Numbered from the stretch's first letter, positions 18,617 through 28,757 are shown. The stretch: DNA of 64,000 nt from Pandoraea sp. PE-S2T-3 (GCF_002179965.1 NZ_NGUQ01000007.1:1-64000), one strand, 5' to 3'. Made by a program: numbers and translations. The notes: a model not told the origin generated them from the sequence alone.

Positions 18617-19821
18617 GCGCACATCCCTTGCTCGAACGCCTTGAAGCCGGTCTCGCCGAGATCGACCGCGCGCACCTGCGCCGCACGCATCGCGTGGTCT
18701 CCACGCCGTGCCAGCCGCATTTGCGCGCCGATGGCCGCGACGTGCTCGCCTTCGCCAGCAACGACTATCTCGGTCTCGCGGCGCACCCGAAGATCGTGGA
18801 AGCGCTGATCGACGGGGCACGGCGCTACGGCGCAGGCAGCGGCGCCTCGCACCTGATCAGCGGTCACTCGCAGGCGCACGCAGAACTCGAAGCCGCGCTC
18901 GCCGACTTCATGTCGCCCCATCTGGTCGAAGGCCGCGCGCTGTACTTCTGCACGGGCTACATGGCCAATCTGGCGACGATTTCCACGCTCGCCACCAAAG
19001 GCGCCGAGATCTTCTCCGAAGAACTCAATCACGCATCGCTCATCGATGGTGCGCGTCTCTCTCGCGCCCGCACGCATGTCTACCCGCACGGTGACGTGAA
19101 GGCACTCGCCGCGCTGCTCGAAGCGAGCGAGGCCGAGACGAAGCTGATCGTGACCGACGGGGTGTTCTCGATGGATGGCGATATCGCGCCGCTGCCGCAG
19201 TTGCTGGCGCTCGCCGAGAAACACAACGCGTGGCTCATCGTCGACGATGCACACGGCTTTGGCGTCGTCGGTGAAAACGGCCGCGGGGTGTTCGAGCCCT
19301 TCGACCTGCGCTCGCCGAACCTCGTCATCATCGGCACGCTCGGCAAGGCGGCGGGTGTCGCGGGTGCTTACGTAGCCGCGCACAAGAGCGTGATCGAATG
19401 GCTCATCAATCGCGCCCGGCCCTACATCTTCACCACGGCAGCCGCTCCTGCTCAAGCGCAAGCGTTGCTCACCAGTCTCGCGTTGATTCGCGGCGACGAA
19501 GGCCGTGAACGGCGCGCGACGTTGCAGGCGCGCATCTTCCAACTGCGCAGCTCGCTCAAGCTCAAGCACTGGCGGCATATCCCGTCGCCGACGGGTGTGC
19601 AGCCGATCATCCTTGGCGAGAACGCCGCAGCCTTGCATGCGCAAGCCGGGCTCGCAGAAGCCGGCCTCTGGGTGCCTGCCATCCGGCCACCGACCGTGGC
19701 CCCGGGGACCTCACGCCTGCGCGTGACGCTCTCGGCCGCTCACACGCAGGACGACGTCGCACGGCTCGTGACGGCGATCAACCAACTCGACCGCGACTGG
19801 ACCGCTCACGCCCATGGCTAA
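18613..19821 (+). CDS. bioF: 8-amino-7-oxononanoate synthase
   Basis: A 402-aa PLP enzyme joining pimeloyl-ACP/CoA and alanine to make KAPA, the first committed biotin step. Visible motifs: [50 protein letters not shown], and [11 protein letters not shown] with the PLP Lys245. The start ATG overlaps the bioA stop (ATGA) and lies behind GGGGAGGGCC. It overlaps bioD by 8 bases, so the whole set is translationally coupled. Confidence 0.96.
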   Translation: MSAHPLLERLEAGLAEIDRAHLRRTHRVVSTPCQPHLRADGRDVLAFASNDYLGLAAHPKIVEALIDGARRYGAGSGASHLISGHSQAHAELEAALADFMSPHLVEGRALYFCTGYMANLATISTLATKGAEIFSEELNHASLIDGARLSRARTHVYPHGDVKALAALLEASEAETKLIVTDGVFSMDGDIAPLPQLLALAEKHNAWLIVDDAHGFGVVGENGRGVFEPFDLRSPNLVIIGTLGKAAGVAGAYVAAHKSVIEWLINRARPYIFTTAAAPAQAQALLTSLALIRGDEGRERRATLQARIFQLRSSLKLKHWRHIPSPTGVQPIILGENAAALHAQAGLAEAGLWVPAIRPPTVAPGTSRLRVTLSAAHTQDDVARLVTAINQLDRDWTAHAHG

Positions 19822-20569
19822 TCAAGACCTCATGACGCCGGTCACCGAGCGCCCCACGCCCGCCCGCCACGCCTTCTTCGTCACCGGCACCGACACTGAA
19901 ATCGGCAAGACGCTCGTCTCGTCGGCGCTGCTGCACGCGTCCGCACGCCGTGGCCTCGTCTGCGCCGGACTGAAGTCGGTCGCAGCGGGGGCTATCGAAA
20001 GCGATGGCCGTTACGTCAATGACGATGTCGAACAATTGCACGACGCGAGCAACCTCAAGCTGCCCGACGACTGGTACTGCCCGTACGTGCTCAAGGACGC
20101 CACGGCACCGCACATCGCCGCCGCCGAGGAAGGTATCGACCTCGACTGTGAAGTCATTCGCGCCGGCTACGCCCGCGTGGCCGCACGCGCCGATCTGGTG
20201 ATCGTTGAAGGCGTCGGTGGCTTCCGCGTGCCGCTGGGCGCCGGCAGCAACGCGCTCGACACCGCCGATCTGGCCCGTCAACTCGGCCTGCCGGTCATTC
20301 TCGTAGTCGGCCTGCGACTCGGCTGTATCAACCACGCGTTGCTCACGGCCGAAGCCATTGCCGCGCGCGGTTTGACGCTGGCCGGCTGGGTCGCCAATCA
20401 CGTCGATCCGGAGATGCGCCACGCGGAAGCCAACATCGACGCCATTGCGCAACGACTGCCGGCACCGCTGCTCGGCCGCATTCCGCATCTGTCGCACCCC
20501 GACGCGGCCACCGCCTCCGGTTATCTCGACATTACGCCGCTGCTCGATCACACGCCCGCGCCGCGCTAA
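19814..20569 (+). CDS. bioD: Dethiobiotin synthetase
   Basis: A 251-aa ATP-dependent enzyme closing the ureido ring of DAPA with CO2. The P-loop reads [10 protein letters not shown] near residues 21-30; KSVAAG and [12 protein letters not shown] are further family motifs. Length is slightly above the usual ~230 because of N- and C-terminal tails. It uses CO2, which fits the carbonic anhydrase nearby only loosely. It follows bioF without a gap. Confidence 0.95.
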   Translation: MANQDLMTPVTERPTPARHAFFVTGTDTEIGKTLVSSALLHASARRGLVCAGLKSVAAGAIESDGRYVNDDVEQLHDASNLKLPDDWYCPYVLKDATAPHIAAAEEGIDLDCEVIRAGYARVAARADLVIVEGVGGFRVPLGAGSNALDTADLARQLGLPVILVVGLRLGCINHALLTAEAIAARGLTLAGWVANHVDPEMRHAEANIDAIAQRLPAPLLGRIPHLSHPDAATASGYLDITPLLDHTPAPR

Positions 20570-20613
20570 TTGCCGAATCGACAGAAATTACACAGAATTC
20601 AAGGAAACACACC

Positions 20614-21681
20614 ATGCAAGTTCATGCCCACACCGCCGCTCACGGTCACGACGAAGCCCTGCGCCAGAACGACAAGCCTTGGCGCGTCGACGAGATCGAA
20701 GCGCTGTTCGAGTTGCCGTTCAACGACCTGATCTTCCGCGCCCAGCAAGTGCATCGCGAACACTTCGATGCCAACGCGGTGCAGCTCTCGTCACTGCTCT
20801 CGATCAAGACCGGCGGCTGCCCGGAAGACTGCGCGTACTGCCCGCAGTCGGCCAAGTACGACACCGGCGTGGACGCCGAGAAGCTCATGCCCATCGCCGA
20901 AGTGCTGTCCGCCGCGCAAGCCGCCAAGGACGCCGGTGCGACGCGCTTCTGCATGGGCGCCGCATGGCGCAGCCCGAAGCCGCATCAGGTCGATGCCGTG
21001 GGCGAGATGGTGCGCAGCGTGAAGGCGCTCGGTCTGGAAACGTGCGTCACGCTCGGCATGCTGCGTGACGGTCAGGCCGAACAACTGCGCGAGGCCGGTC
21101 TCGACTACTACAACCACAACCTCGATACATCGCCCGAGTTTTACGGGCAGATCATCACGACGCGTACCTATCAGGACCGTCTGGACACGCTGGCTCGCGT
21201 GCGTGAAGCCGGTCTGAAGGTCTGCTGCGGCGGCATCGTCGGTCTGGGCGAGACGCGTCGCGAGCGCGCCGGTTTGATCGCGCAACTGGCGAACATGTCG
21301 CCGTACCCGGAGTCGGTGCCGATCAACAACCTGATCAAGATCGACGGCACGCCGCTCGAAAACAACGAGAGCGTCGATCCGTTCGATTTCGTGCGCATGA
21401 TCGCCGTGGCGCGCATCACCATGCCGCGCGCAATGGTGCGCTTGTCGGCCGGCCGCGAAGAGATGGACGAGGCGCTGCAATCGCTGTGCTTCCTCGCGGG
21501 CGCGAATTCGATGTTCTACGGCGACAAGCTGCTCGTCACGCAGAACCCGCAGGCCGAAGCCGACCGCCAGTTGCTCGCGCGTCTGGGCATGCGCACGTCG
21601 ACCGAGGCGAAGCTGGGTGCCGAGGCCGACACCGGTTGCGGCGAGGCCGAGGGCACGTTGTCGGCTTGCAAGACACACTGA
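20614..21681 (+). CDS. bioB: Biotin synthase (radical SAM)
   Basis: A 355-aa radical SAM enzyme inserting sulfur into dethiobiotin. The [4Fe-4S] motif is Cys69-x3-Cys73-x2-Cys76 in [13 protein letters not shown], and the sequence [21 protein letters not shown] and [11 protein letters not shown] are characteristic. The last ~25 residues, rich in Glu and Ala, are not conserved. It ends the bioAFDB operon, which supplies the cofactor for LiuD, encoded next. Confidence 0.97.
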   Translation: MQVHAHTAAHGHDEALRQNDKPWRVDEIEALFELPFNDLIFRAQQVHREHFDANAVQLSSLLSIKTGGCPEDCAYCPQSAKYDTGVDAEKLMPIAEVLSAAQAAKDAGATRFCMGAAWRSPKPHQVDAVGEMVRSVKALGLETCVTLGMLRDGQAEQLREAGLDYYNHNLDTSPEFYGQIITTRTYQDRLDTLARVREAGLKVCCGGIVGLGETRRERAGLIAQLANMSPYPESVPINNLIKIDGTPLENNESVDPFDFVRMIAVARITMPRAMVRLSAGREEMDEALQSLCFLAGANSMFYGDKLLVTQNPQAEADRQLLARLGMRTSTEAKLGAEADTGCGEAEGTLSACKTH

Positions 21682-21706
21682 TGCACTGATGCAGCGAGTT
21701 GCTGAC

Positions 21707-21742
21707 GGCAGCAATGGCAGCAATGGCAGCAATGGCCGCGAT
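21707..21742. repeat. 9-bp tandem repeats between bioB and liuD
   Basis: GGCAGCAAT occurs three times in a row (21707-21733), followed by the degenerate units GGCCGCGAT and GACAGTGAT. The remainder of the 268-bp spacer shows no gene. Confidence 0.8.
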
Positions 21743-21949
21743 GACAGTGATGGCTTCGACGTAAGGACGAAACGCCGGTGACGCGGCAAGCATCGCAGCA
21801 GACGATGTGGCGGCACCGGCGGAGATGGATAGCAAGAAAGTAGCGATATAGCAGCAGGACAGAAGCAGGCGCGAGTGCGCCGGCGGTTCGCCACAAGCGA
21901 GCCTGCCGGGTGCGAACGTCGCCCCAATCGATCATTTTCCGGAGGCAAT

Positions 21950-23971
21950 ATGTTCGACAAGATCCTCATCGCCAACCGCGGCGAAATCGCCTGCCGTGTG
22001 GCAGCCACCGCCGCACGTCTGGGCATTCGCACGGTCGCCGTCTATTCCGATGCGGACGCGCAGGCCAAGCACGTTGCCGTGTGCGACGAGGCCGTTCACG
22101 TGGGCGGTGCCGCCGCACGCGACAGCTATCTGCGCGTGGACGCCATCATCGCCGCCGCCAAGGCCACGGGCGCGCAAGCGATCCACCCGGGGTATGGCTT
22201 TCTGTCCGAGAACGAAGCGTTCGCGAAGGCCTGCGACGACGCCGGTATCGTCTTCATCGGCCCGCCGGTCGGTGCCATTCACGCCATGGGCAGCAAGAGC
22301 GCCGCGAAAACGCTGATGGAAGGCGCTGCCGTGCCGCTCGTGCCGGGCTATCACGGCGAGAATCAGGACGCCGCCTTCCTGCACGCCCGCGCCGACGAGA
22401 TCGGCTACCCGGTACTGCTCAAGGCCAGCGCCGGGGGCGGTGGCAAGGGCATGCGCGTGGTCGAGCGCAGCGACGACTTCCGCAGCGCACTGGCGTCGTG
22501 CCAGCGCGAAGCGGCGAGCAGCTTTGGCGACGAGCGCGTGCTTGTCGAGAAGTACCTGACGCGTCCGCGTCACATTGAAATTCAGGTGTTTGCCGACACG
22601 CACGGCAACTGCGTCTATCTGTTCGAGCGCGACTGCTCGGTGCAGCGCCGCCACCAGAAGGTGCTGGAAGAAGCGCCCGCACCGGGCATGAGCGCCGAGC
22701 GCCGTCAGGCCATGGGCGACGCCGCGTGCAATGCCGCGCGTGCGGTCGGTTACGTGGGCGCGGGCACGGTCGAATTCATCGCCAATCAGGACGGCTCGTT
22801 CTACTTCATGGAGATGAATACGCGCTTGCAGGTCGAGCACCCGGTCACCGAAATGATCACCGGCCTCGATCTGGTCGAATGGCAACTGCGTGTGGCCGCT
22901 GGCGAAGTGCTGCCGCGCAAGCAGGACGAACTGCGCATTCACGGCCATGCGCTCGAAGCGCGTATCTACGCCGAGAACCCCGACAACAACTTCCTGCCGT
23001 CCACGGGCACGCTCTCGACGCTGCGCCCGCCCGCGGCCGTGCAGTTCGAGATCGGCAGTGGCGCGACGCCGGCCGCCGTACGTATCGATTCCGGTGTGCG
23101 CGAAGGCGACACGATCTCGCCGTTCTACGACCCGATGATCGCCAAGCTGATCGTGTGGGGGCAGGACCGCGACGAAGCGCTCGCCCGCATGCGCCGCGCG
23201 CTGGGGCAATACCGTGTGGTGGGCGTGCAGACGAATATTGCGTTCCTCGGACGGCTGGTCGCGAGCGAACCGTTTGCCGGTGCCGATCTCGACACAGGCC
23301 TGATCGAGCGCCATCGCGATACGCTGTTCCCCGGCGCGGCGCCCGTGCCCGCCACGACGCTGGCGCTGGCCGTGGCCGCACAACTGGCTCGCGAGGCCAT
23401 CGTCGGCCGTCGCAAGTATCAGGACAGCATCGATCATCACTCGCCGTGGCAACTCGCGACCGGCTGGCGTCTGAACGGCGACTACCGCCGCACGCTGTCG
23501 TTCTATCAGGGCGAAACGCGTCACGACGTGGTGCTCACGAGCGGCGCGCAGGCCAGCACGCTCACGGTCGATGGCGAAACGTATCCGTATCGCTACACCC
23601 ATGACGGCGGCGTGTATCGCGTGACGCTCGGTGAGCGCCGCGTGCAAGGACACGTCGATTTCGAACATGCCCTCGCTCACGTGTTTGCCGACGGTCAGTC
23701 GTGGGCGTTGCGCTGGCATGACCCACTCGCGCAGGCCGGGGCACAGGAGGGTGGCGAAGGCCGCCTGACCGCACCGATGCCGGGCAAGGTCATTGCGGTG
23801 CTCGCACCGGCCGGTACGAAGGTCGAGAAGGGGGCACCGCTGCTCGTGATGGAGGCGATGAAGATGGAGCACACCATCAGTGCGCCCGCCGACGGCGAGA
23901 TCGAGGAAGTGCTGTACGCCGTGGGCGATCAGGTACCCGAAGGCGCGCAGTTGCTGGCGTTCAAGCGGTAA
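21950..23971 (+). CDS. liuD: 3-methylcrotonyl-CoA carboxylase alpha (biotin) subunit
   Basis: A 673-aa biotin carboxylase/carrier subunit. The N-terminal part has FDKILIANRGEIACR, the ATP-grasp glycine loop KASAGGGGKGMRVV and EMNTRLQVEHPVTE. The C-terminal carrier domain ends with LVMEAMKMEHTI, where Lys638 receives biotin. With LiuB it forms the carboxylase of leucine breakdown. GGAGGCAAT gives a good ribosome-binding site for ATG 21950. Its position just after the biotin operon couples enzyme and cofactor supply. Confidence 0.96.
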   Translation: MFDKILIANRGEIACRVAATAARLGIRTVAVYSDADAQAKHVAVCDEAVHVGGAAARDSYLRVDAIIAAAKATGAQAIHPGYGFLSENEAFAKACDDAGIVFIGPPVGAIHAMGSKSAAKTLMEGAAVPLVPGYHGENQDAAFLHARADEIGYPVLLKASAGGGGKGMRVVERSDDFRSALASCQREAASSFGDERVLVEKYLTRPRHIEIQVFADTHGNCVYLFERDCSVQRRHQKVLEEAPAPGMSAERRQAMGDAACNAARAVGYVGAGTVEFIANQDGSFYFMEMNTRLQVEHPVTEMITGLDLVEWQLRVAAGEVLPRKQDELRIHGHALEARIYAENPDNNFLPSTGTLSTLRPPAAVQFEIGSGATPAAVRIDSGVREGDTISPFYDPMIAKLIVWGQDRDEALARMRRALGQYRVVGVQTNIAFLGRLVASEPFAGADLDTGLIERHRDTLFPGAAPVPATTLALAVAAQLAREAIVGRRKYQDSIDHHSPWQLATGWRLNGDYRRTLSFYQGETRHDVVLTSGAQASTLTVDGETYPYRYTHDGGVYRVTLGERRVQGHVDFEHALAHVFADGQSWALRWHDPLAQAGAQEGGEGRLTAPMPGKVIAVLAPAGTKVEKGAPLLVMEAMKMEHTISAPADGEIEEVLYAVGDQVPEGAQLLAFKR

Positions 23972-24007
23972 GTGAAGCGGTAGGCCGGGGGCGGGGTCGG
24001 GGCGGCA

Positions 24008-24811
24008 TCAGACCGTCCCGCCGTGCCCCTCGCCCAGAATCGTCTGACGCCGGAATTGCTCCGGCGTCAGTCCCGACTGGCGGGTGAACATTTCGATGAA
24101 TGCCGACGGTGTGGCGTAGCCCAGATCGAACGCAATCGACTTCACCGTGTGTCCGGCTTCCAGCCCTTCGATGGCACGCAGAAAGCGCAACCGCTGCCGC
24201 CATTGCCCCAGCGTCATCCCCAATTCCACCAGACAGTGACGGGCCAGCGTGCGCTCGGTCAGCGATGCCGTCTGCGCCCATTGCGCGAGCGTACGGTTGT
24301 CACCGGGCTCACTTTGCAGCGCTTGCAAGATGCGCACGAGCGCCGGTGAATTCGCCTGCGGCAGAAAGCGCGGTTCGGCCGGCGCGAGGGCCAGTTGATC
24401 GACGAGCACCTGCGCCAGACGTTTGTCGGCATCGGTGCGGGGGGATGCCACGCCCCGCTCGGCAAAGTCCGACAGAATCGCCCGCAACAAACCGCTGATG
24501 CGTAAGGTGGCCGCATGCGATGGCAGTACATTCGCGAGCGACGCATCGATGTACACCGACCGGTAGATCACCGCGTGCGCGTTGAAGCTGGCGTGCGCGG
24601 CTTTCGGCGGAATCCAGACAGCGTACTGGGGCGGCGAAAGGTAACGCGCGCCTTCGATTTCAAGCTGCATCACTCCATTCGCCACGTAGTTGAGCGTGCC
24701 CCAGTCATGACGATGCGGCACCCACGCCGTCTGCGCGTCGAACTCGTCGTAGCGGAAGTACACCGGATACGGCAGCGTCTTGAAGGTGGGCCAGTTGTAA
24801 CGGACGGTCAT
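24008..24811 (-). CDS. AraC-family transcriptional regulator
   Basis: A 267-aa regulator with an N-terminal cupin (WVPHRHDWGTLNYVANGVMQLE) and a C-terminal double helix-turn-helix. The HTH reads ...TASLTERTLARHCLVELG, then SIAFDLGYATPSAFIEMFTRQSGLTPEQFRR, a textbook AraC signature. The start at 24811 excludes a low-complexity extension encoded by a hexanucleotide repeat (residues AIAIAIAVAV), which is unlikely to be protein. It is divergent from the following dehydrogenase and may regulate it. The ligand is unknown. Confidence 0.9.
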   Translation of the reverse strand: MTVRYNWPTFKTLPYPVYFRYDEFDAQTAWVPHRHDWGTLNYVANGVMQLEIEGARYLSPPQYAVWIPPKAAHASFNAHAVIYRSVYIDASLANVLPSHAATLRISGLLRAILSDFAERGVASPRTDADKRLAQVLVDQLALAPAEPRFLPQANSPALVRILQALQSEPGDNRTLAQWAQTASLTERTLARHCLVELGMTLGQWRQRLRFLRAIEGLEAGHTVKSIAFDLGYATPSAFIEMFTRQSGLTPEQFRRQTILGEGHGGTV

Positions 24812-24847
24812 GGCGCAGGGAGGAAGGAAGTTCGGGTCGGTCGTGAC

Positions 24848-24877
24848 GGCAACGGCAATGGCAATGGCAATGGCAAG
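24848..24877. repeat. Hexanucleotide repeat upstream of the AraC gene
   Basis: GGCAAC, GGCAAT three times, then GGCAAG: five 6-bp units in tandem in the divergent AraC/dehydrogenase spacer. Copy number changes here could alter promoter spacing. Confidence 0.8.
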
Positions 24878-25103
24878 TGACAACTTGAATGCCGCCGTGC
24901 GACGGTTCGGTCAGGCAAACGTGCGCGGCGCGTGAGACATCCGCGCCACTGCATCGCACGTCGGTGCATCTTACCCGCTCCGCGCGGCGCTCTCGCAGGC
25001 GCCGTACGCGTGCGCTGCATCGACCTGTGTTCGGTGTCATGCTCTCGGTTGATACGTGGCCAAAGCGGTATCGGACGCCACGTTGCACGCACCTGGAGAA
25101 CAT

Positions 25104-25997
25104 ATGACTATCGGATTTCTCGGCCTCGGCACCATGGGCTCGCCCATGGCGATCAATCTCATCAAAGCGGGTTTTTCGCTGCAAGTCTGGAATCGCTCGC
25201 GCGGTCCGGTCGACACCGTCGCGAAGGTTGGCGCACAAGCTTGCGACACGCCGGCAGACGCGGCACGTGGCGCCGACGTGCTCATTGCGATGCTGGCCGA
25301 CGACGACACGAGCCGGGTCGTACTGAACGACGGCGGTGCCCTCGCTGCGCTGGCGCGCGGCGCCATCGTCGTGAACATGGCCACGGTGTCACTCGACTTC
25401 GCGCGCGAGATGCAGGCGAAATGCGACGCGCTCGGCTTGCGCTACATCGCCGCCCCCGTACTCGGCCGCGTGAACGTGGCGCAAGCCGGCAAGCTCAACA
25501 TTCTCGCCGCCGGTGCCTCCGATACCCTCGCGCAGGTGCAGCCGATCTTCGACGTGCTCGGTCAGCGCACGTGGCGTTTCGGCGACGTGCCCGAGCAAGC
25601 CAACGTCGTGAAGCTCGCGTCGAACTTCATGATCGCGAGCGCCATCGAGACGATGAGCGAAGCCGCCGCCCTCACGCAAGGCCACGGCGTACCCGGAGCC
25701 GACTTCCTCGACATGATCACGACGGCCGTGTTCGCGGTGCCGGCCTACACCGGCTACGGCGGTGCGATTGCCAAACAGGTTTTCGAACCGGCCGGCTTCA
25801 AGCTCGCACTCGGGGCGAAGGATGTGCGCCTGGCGTTGCTCGCCGGCGAAGCGGCCAACGTGCCGATGCCGTTCGGCACCGTGCTGCGCGACAACCATCT
25901 CGATAGCCTCGCGCACGGCGAGGGACATCTGGACTGGGCTGCGCTGTCGAAGGTGGCCGCGCGCCGCGCCGGACAGGAAGACGCCGCTGCCGACTAA
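25104..25997 (+). CDS. NAD(P)-dependent beta-hydroxyacid dehydrogenase
   Basis: A 297-aa protein of the 3-hydroxyisobutyrate dehydrogenase / 6-phosphogluconate-like family. It has the Rossmann GFLGLGTMGSPMA at residues 3-15, the substrate-binding APVLGRVNVAQAGKLNILAAG, and the catalytic Lys region NVVKLASNFMI. The GRVNVA wording departs from the usual GGxxxA, so the exact substrate is open (hydroxyisobutyrate, succinic semialdehyde and tartronate relatives exist). GGAG stands 6 bases before ATG 25104. A strong terminator follows. Confidence 0.88.
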   Translation: MTIGFLGLGTMGSPMAINLIKAGFSLQVWNRSRGPVDTVAKVGAQACDTPADAARGADVLIAMLADDDTSRVVLNDGGALAALARGAIVVNMATVSLDFAREMQAKCDALGLRYIAAPVLGRVNVAQAGKLNILAAGASDTLAQVQPIFDVLGQRTWRFGDVPEQANVVKLASNFMIASAIETMSEAAALTQGHGVPGADFLDMITTAVFAVPAYTGYGGAIAKQVFEPAGFKLALGAKDVRLALLAGEAANVPMPFGTVLRDNHLDSLAHGEGHLDWAALSKVAARRAGQEDAAAD

Positions 25998-26042
25998 TGT
26001 GGTTGCCCGCAAGACAAACAACACAACACGTCACAAATACGA

Positions 26043-26074
26043 AACGCCGCAAATCGCGGCGTTTTGTATTTTAT
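26043..26074 (+). terminator. Intrinsic terminator after the dehydrogenase
   Basis: AACGCCGC (26043-26050) pairs with GCGGCGTT (26056-26063) around AAATC, followed by TTGTATTTTATTT. Confidence 0.9.
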
Positions 26075-26232
26075 TTGGGGATCGTTCTTAGAAACGCGAT
26101 AGGTGATCGCGTGATGTCGCCGCAGCGACGGGCTTTTGACGACAATGGGAATTTTCATCAGGATTCCGAACCGCTATTCAACAATATTCTCGGTGTCGAT
26201 ATCAACCACGCGCAGCCACGCTGCCCGACACC

Positions 26233-27453
26233 ATGACACAACGTCTCCCTCTGCTTACCGGTCCGCGTGCCCTTGCGCTCGCGGCCAGCCTCGCTCTGTC
26301 CACGCTGCCGGCCGGCGTTCATGCGCAGAGCAACGTCACCCTTTACGGCACCCTCGACTCCGGTTTTGTTCACGCCAATCACGTCGCCAGCAACAACGGC
26401 CCGGTCGGTTTATCGCAAATCACCAGCAACATCATGTCGGGCAGCCGCTGGGGCCTGCGCGGCACCGAGTCGCTCGGCAGCGGCCTTACGGCGCTCTTCC
26501 AGATCGAAAGCGGCTTCGATGCCGTCAACGGTAAACAAGGCAATGGCGGCCTCGCATTCGGCCGTAAGGCCATCGTCGGCCTGAAGGCGAATCAATGGGG
26601 CGAGGTCACGATCGGCCGTCAGTACGACCCGGTCGTCAACCTTGTGCAGGGCCTCACCGCCGACGGCTATTTCGGTGGCTTCTTCGCGACGCCGGGCGAC
26701 GTCGACAACTACGACAACAGCGCGCGCATTAACAACTCGATTCGTTATGCGACCCCGAACTACGGCGGCCTGCAATTCGAAGGCATGTATGCGCTGGGTA
26801 ACGTCGCGGGCAAGACGGGTTCCGGCCGCTCGTATGGTCTGGCTGGCGCGTATAGCAACGGACCGATCGCCCTTGGCGCCGGCTTCTTCTTCGCCGACGG
26901 TGGCGGCAAAATCGATGAAAAGGCCGATTCGGCGAGCCGAGGCTTTCGCCAGTGGTCCGGCAGCGCCGGTTCGCTGTTCAACTCGCCGATCAATCGCGGC
27001 TTGAGCACGGCAAGCAAGGTGCGAATCGTGCGCGTGGGCGGCAAGTACGCTATCGGGCCGGCCATTCTCGGTGTGTCTTACTCGCACGCCCAATACGCCA
27101 GTGACGGCCTTTCGGCATTCAGCGGCACGGCCAAGTTCGACACCGTCAATCTGTTCACCAGCTACGCGCTGACGCCCGCCCTGAGCACCGGTCTCGGCTA
27201 CAGCTACACGCGGCTGCGCGGACCGAGCCAGACGGCGGCGCATTACAACCAGTTCAATGCCGGCGTCACCTACGCCCTGTCCAAGCGGACGGCCACGTAT
27301 GTCATCGGCGGATACCAGCAAGCGACCGGCAACACGCTCGACGCCTCGGGATCGAAAACCGTCGCAGCAAACGCGTCGGTCGGTTCATACGGCATCGATG
27401 CGGGGGCTCGTACGCAACTGTTGCTCGGCATGGGGCTGAAGCACAGCTTCTGA
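26233..27453 (+). CDS. Gram-negative porin
   Basis: A 406-aa outer-membrane beta-barrel of the betaproteobacterial general porin family. A signal peptide ends at VHAQSNVTLYG, the usual mature start. GSRWGLRGTESLGSGLTALFQIESGF, AFGRKAIVGL and GEVTIGRQYDPV are the standard N-terminal strands, and the chain ends in an aromatic residue (KHSF), needed for barrel assembly. Substrate specificity cannot be read. Upstream, ACGCGAT/ATCGCGT arms (26094-26112) form an inverted repeat that might be an operator. Confidence 0.94.
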   Translation: MTQRLPLLTGPRALALAASLALSTLPAGVHAQSNVTLYGTLDSGFVHANHVASNNGPVGLSQITSNIMSGSRWGLRGTESLGSGLTALFQIESGFDAVNGKQGNGGLAFGRKAIVGLKANQWGEVTIGRQYDPVVNLVQGLTADGYFGGFFATPGDVDNYDNSARINNSIRYATPNYGGLQFEGMYALGNVAGKTGSGRSYGLAGAYSNGPIALGAGFFFADGGGKIDEKADSASRGFRQWSGSAGSLFNSPINRGLSTASKVRIVRVGGKYAIGPAILGVSYSHAQYASDGLSAFSGTAKFDTVNLFTSYALTPALSTGLGYSYTRLRGPSQTAAHYNQFNAGVTYALSKRTATYVIGGYQQATGNTLDASGSKTVAANASVGSYGIDAGARTQLLLGMGLKHSF

Positions 27454-27755
27454 CCTGACGTTGCACGATCGGCCCAACCTCGTTTATTCATGCGGGTTTG
27501 GGCCGATTTCCCCAATGAAATAAGCCATTTACCATTCAAACGATCGTTTGGATGTTTTCAACTTATTAGCTAATGAAAATTCATTATTTCGAATTTTCAG
27601 GGTTTACCCTATTCGGGAAAGTATTTAGAATTCGTCTCTATCAAAAGTTGATGCAGACGCAACCGGCAGTCCCCCAAGCTTTCGAAGTCATTGAGAAATC
27701 GAGTTGCGGCGGTTTGTCTTGTCGCGAGTCAATAAGTGAATTCGGGAGAAGGGTT
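27454..27755. other. A/T-rich spacer with a perfect 14-bp palindrome
   Basis: No gene is visible. The stretch is clearly richer in A and T than its surroundings. CAAACGATCGTTTG at 27537-27550 is perfectly symmetric and shares the core AACGATCGTT with a promoter-linked palindrome at 40116-40129. TetR-type repressors often bind such sites, but no TetR gene is in the window. Confidence 0.6.
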
Positions 27756-27941
27756 GTGAGTTTCGTCAGTTGGTCGTTGATTGCCCTCGTCGCCATTGCT
27801 ATTTCGGCGGCGCGTGTGAATCAACTGCATCGCAAAGCCACAAGGCTGGCAGCCTCGGCGCACATCGACCGCGTATTGCGTTATCGCCGTAGTCATCGCC
27901 GCACGCCGTGCTCGCGCATTCAGTTCAAGGACGCCGCGTAA
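27756..27941 (+). CDS. Possible small single-pass membrane protein
   Basis: A 61-aa reading frame starting with GTG, 5 bases behind GGGAGAAGGG. The product begins with a hydrophobic helix (FVSWSLIALVAIAISAA, residues 3-19) and continues with a basic tail containing many Arg and His. The ribosome-binding site and helix support it; short length and absence of a known family weaken it. An in-frame ATG at 27573 would add 61 residues from A/T-rich sequence that looks non-coding. Confidence 0.4.
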   Translation: MSFVSWSLIALVAIAISAARVNQLHRKATRLAASAHIDRVLRYRRSHRRTPCSRIQFKDAA

Positions 27942-28511
27942 GCGTTTTCGCGCAGTGTCCTGACGCAGTAGCAGTAGCAGTCTTTGGTAATTCAGTAGTT
28001 GGCAGTTCGGCTTTATCGCTGTACTCGCATCACCCGCAGTCCTGTCGTTCAGAAGGTCTTGCATCACCGCAGTCCCCGTCGCAGTCCGACGGCTTCAGCA
28101 GTCGTAGTGAAATCAAGCTTTACTCGCAGTGGTAGTCCGCAGTACTCATTGCTGTTTTCCGGCGCTCATGTCATGGCCGGATGGAGAGTCATCCCTCCCT
28201 GCTGTTACGAGGCATCGCTCCCACGCGTCGAAGCCGTACCGCCGCCAGTCATTCGGGCGGTGGAGCGCGCGCCCACAGCCTCGTATTGCCCACGCGTTGC
28301 ATCAAACAACCTGACGCCCCGATTCCCGGATCGCGCGTTCGTCCGCCTCACGCTGGTACGTCAGCGCCCGGCCACGAATTCGCCATGCACTGTCTTCCGA
28401 GCGATCCCGTGCGTTTGTGGTCACGCACGCCCCCGTTATCGCGTGGGCGCCCCGGCATGTGCCTACCCGCGCAACATGCCCGACGTATTCGTTAAAGAGA
28501 AGATTGTTGTC
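27942..28511. repeat. GCAGT-rich spacer without a clear gene
   Basis: From about 27952 to 28145 the pentamer GCAGT or its close form TCAGT recurs about a dozen times on the plus strand (for example GCAGTAGCAGTAGCAGTC near 27966, then repeated CGCAGTCC and CGCAGT). The second half, 28150-28475, shows no repeat or convincing gene. The repeats do not keep a fixed period. Confidence 0.55.
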
Positions 28512-28757
28512 ATGAACACCGACCCAGAGCGCATTACCGTCACCCTCAAGCTGCACCCGAACGACCTGAAGCAACTCGACAAGGCCTGCCAACGCGTGGG
28601 CATGAAGCGCGAAGATTTTTGCGTGCTCGCCACGCATCTGGAAGGCTCGCGCGTCCTCAACGGCGAGGGACTGGCGACGCTGGCCCGCCCGTTCGGCTTT
28701 GCCGCCGCCATTCCGGCCGTCCTGCGCTCGGCGTTCTCGCGCCTGTGCGTGCGCTGA
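28512..28757 (+). CDS. Small protein with ribbon-helix-helix-like N-terminus
   Basis: An 81-aa protein. Residues 7-45 (RITVTLKLH, then PNDLKQLDKACQRVG, then MKREDFCVLATHLEG) read as a strand followed by two helices, the arrangement of ribbon-helix-helix DNA-binding proteins. The rest is a hydrophobic helix and a short basic end. I recognise no named family. An in-frame ATG at 28476 would add 12 residues and is equally possible. It has no partner toxin gene beside it. DNA binding is inferred only from the predicted fold. Confidence 0.55.
   Translation: MNTDPERITVTLKLHPNDLKQLDKACQRVGMKREDFCVLATHLEGSRVLNGEGLATLARPFGFAAAIPAVLRSAFSRLCVR

Noticed and set aside
21932-23872. A 646-codon minus-strand frame opposite liuD
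   Set aside because: Composition is typical of an antisense shadow, and the plus-strand biotin carboxylase is unmistakable.
27952-28145. CRISPR array
   Set aside because: The GCAGT words have no fixed period, no repeat of 25 bases or more, and no cas genes nearby.
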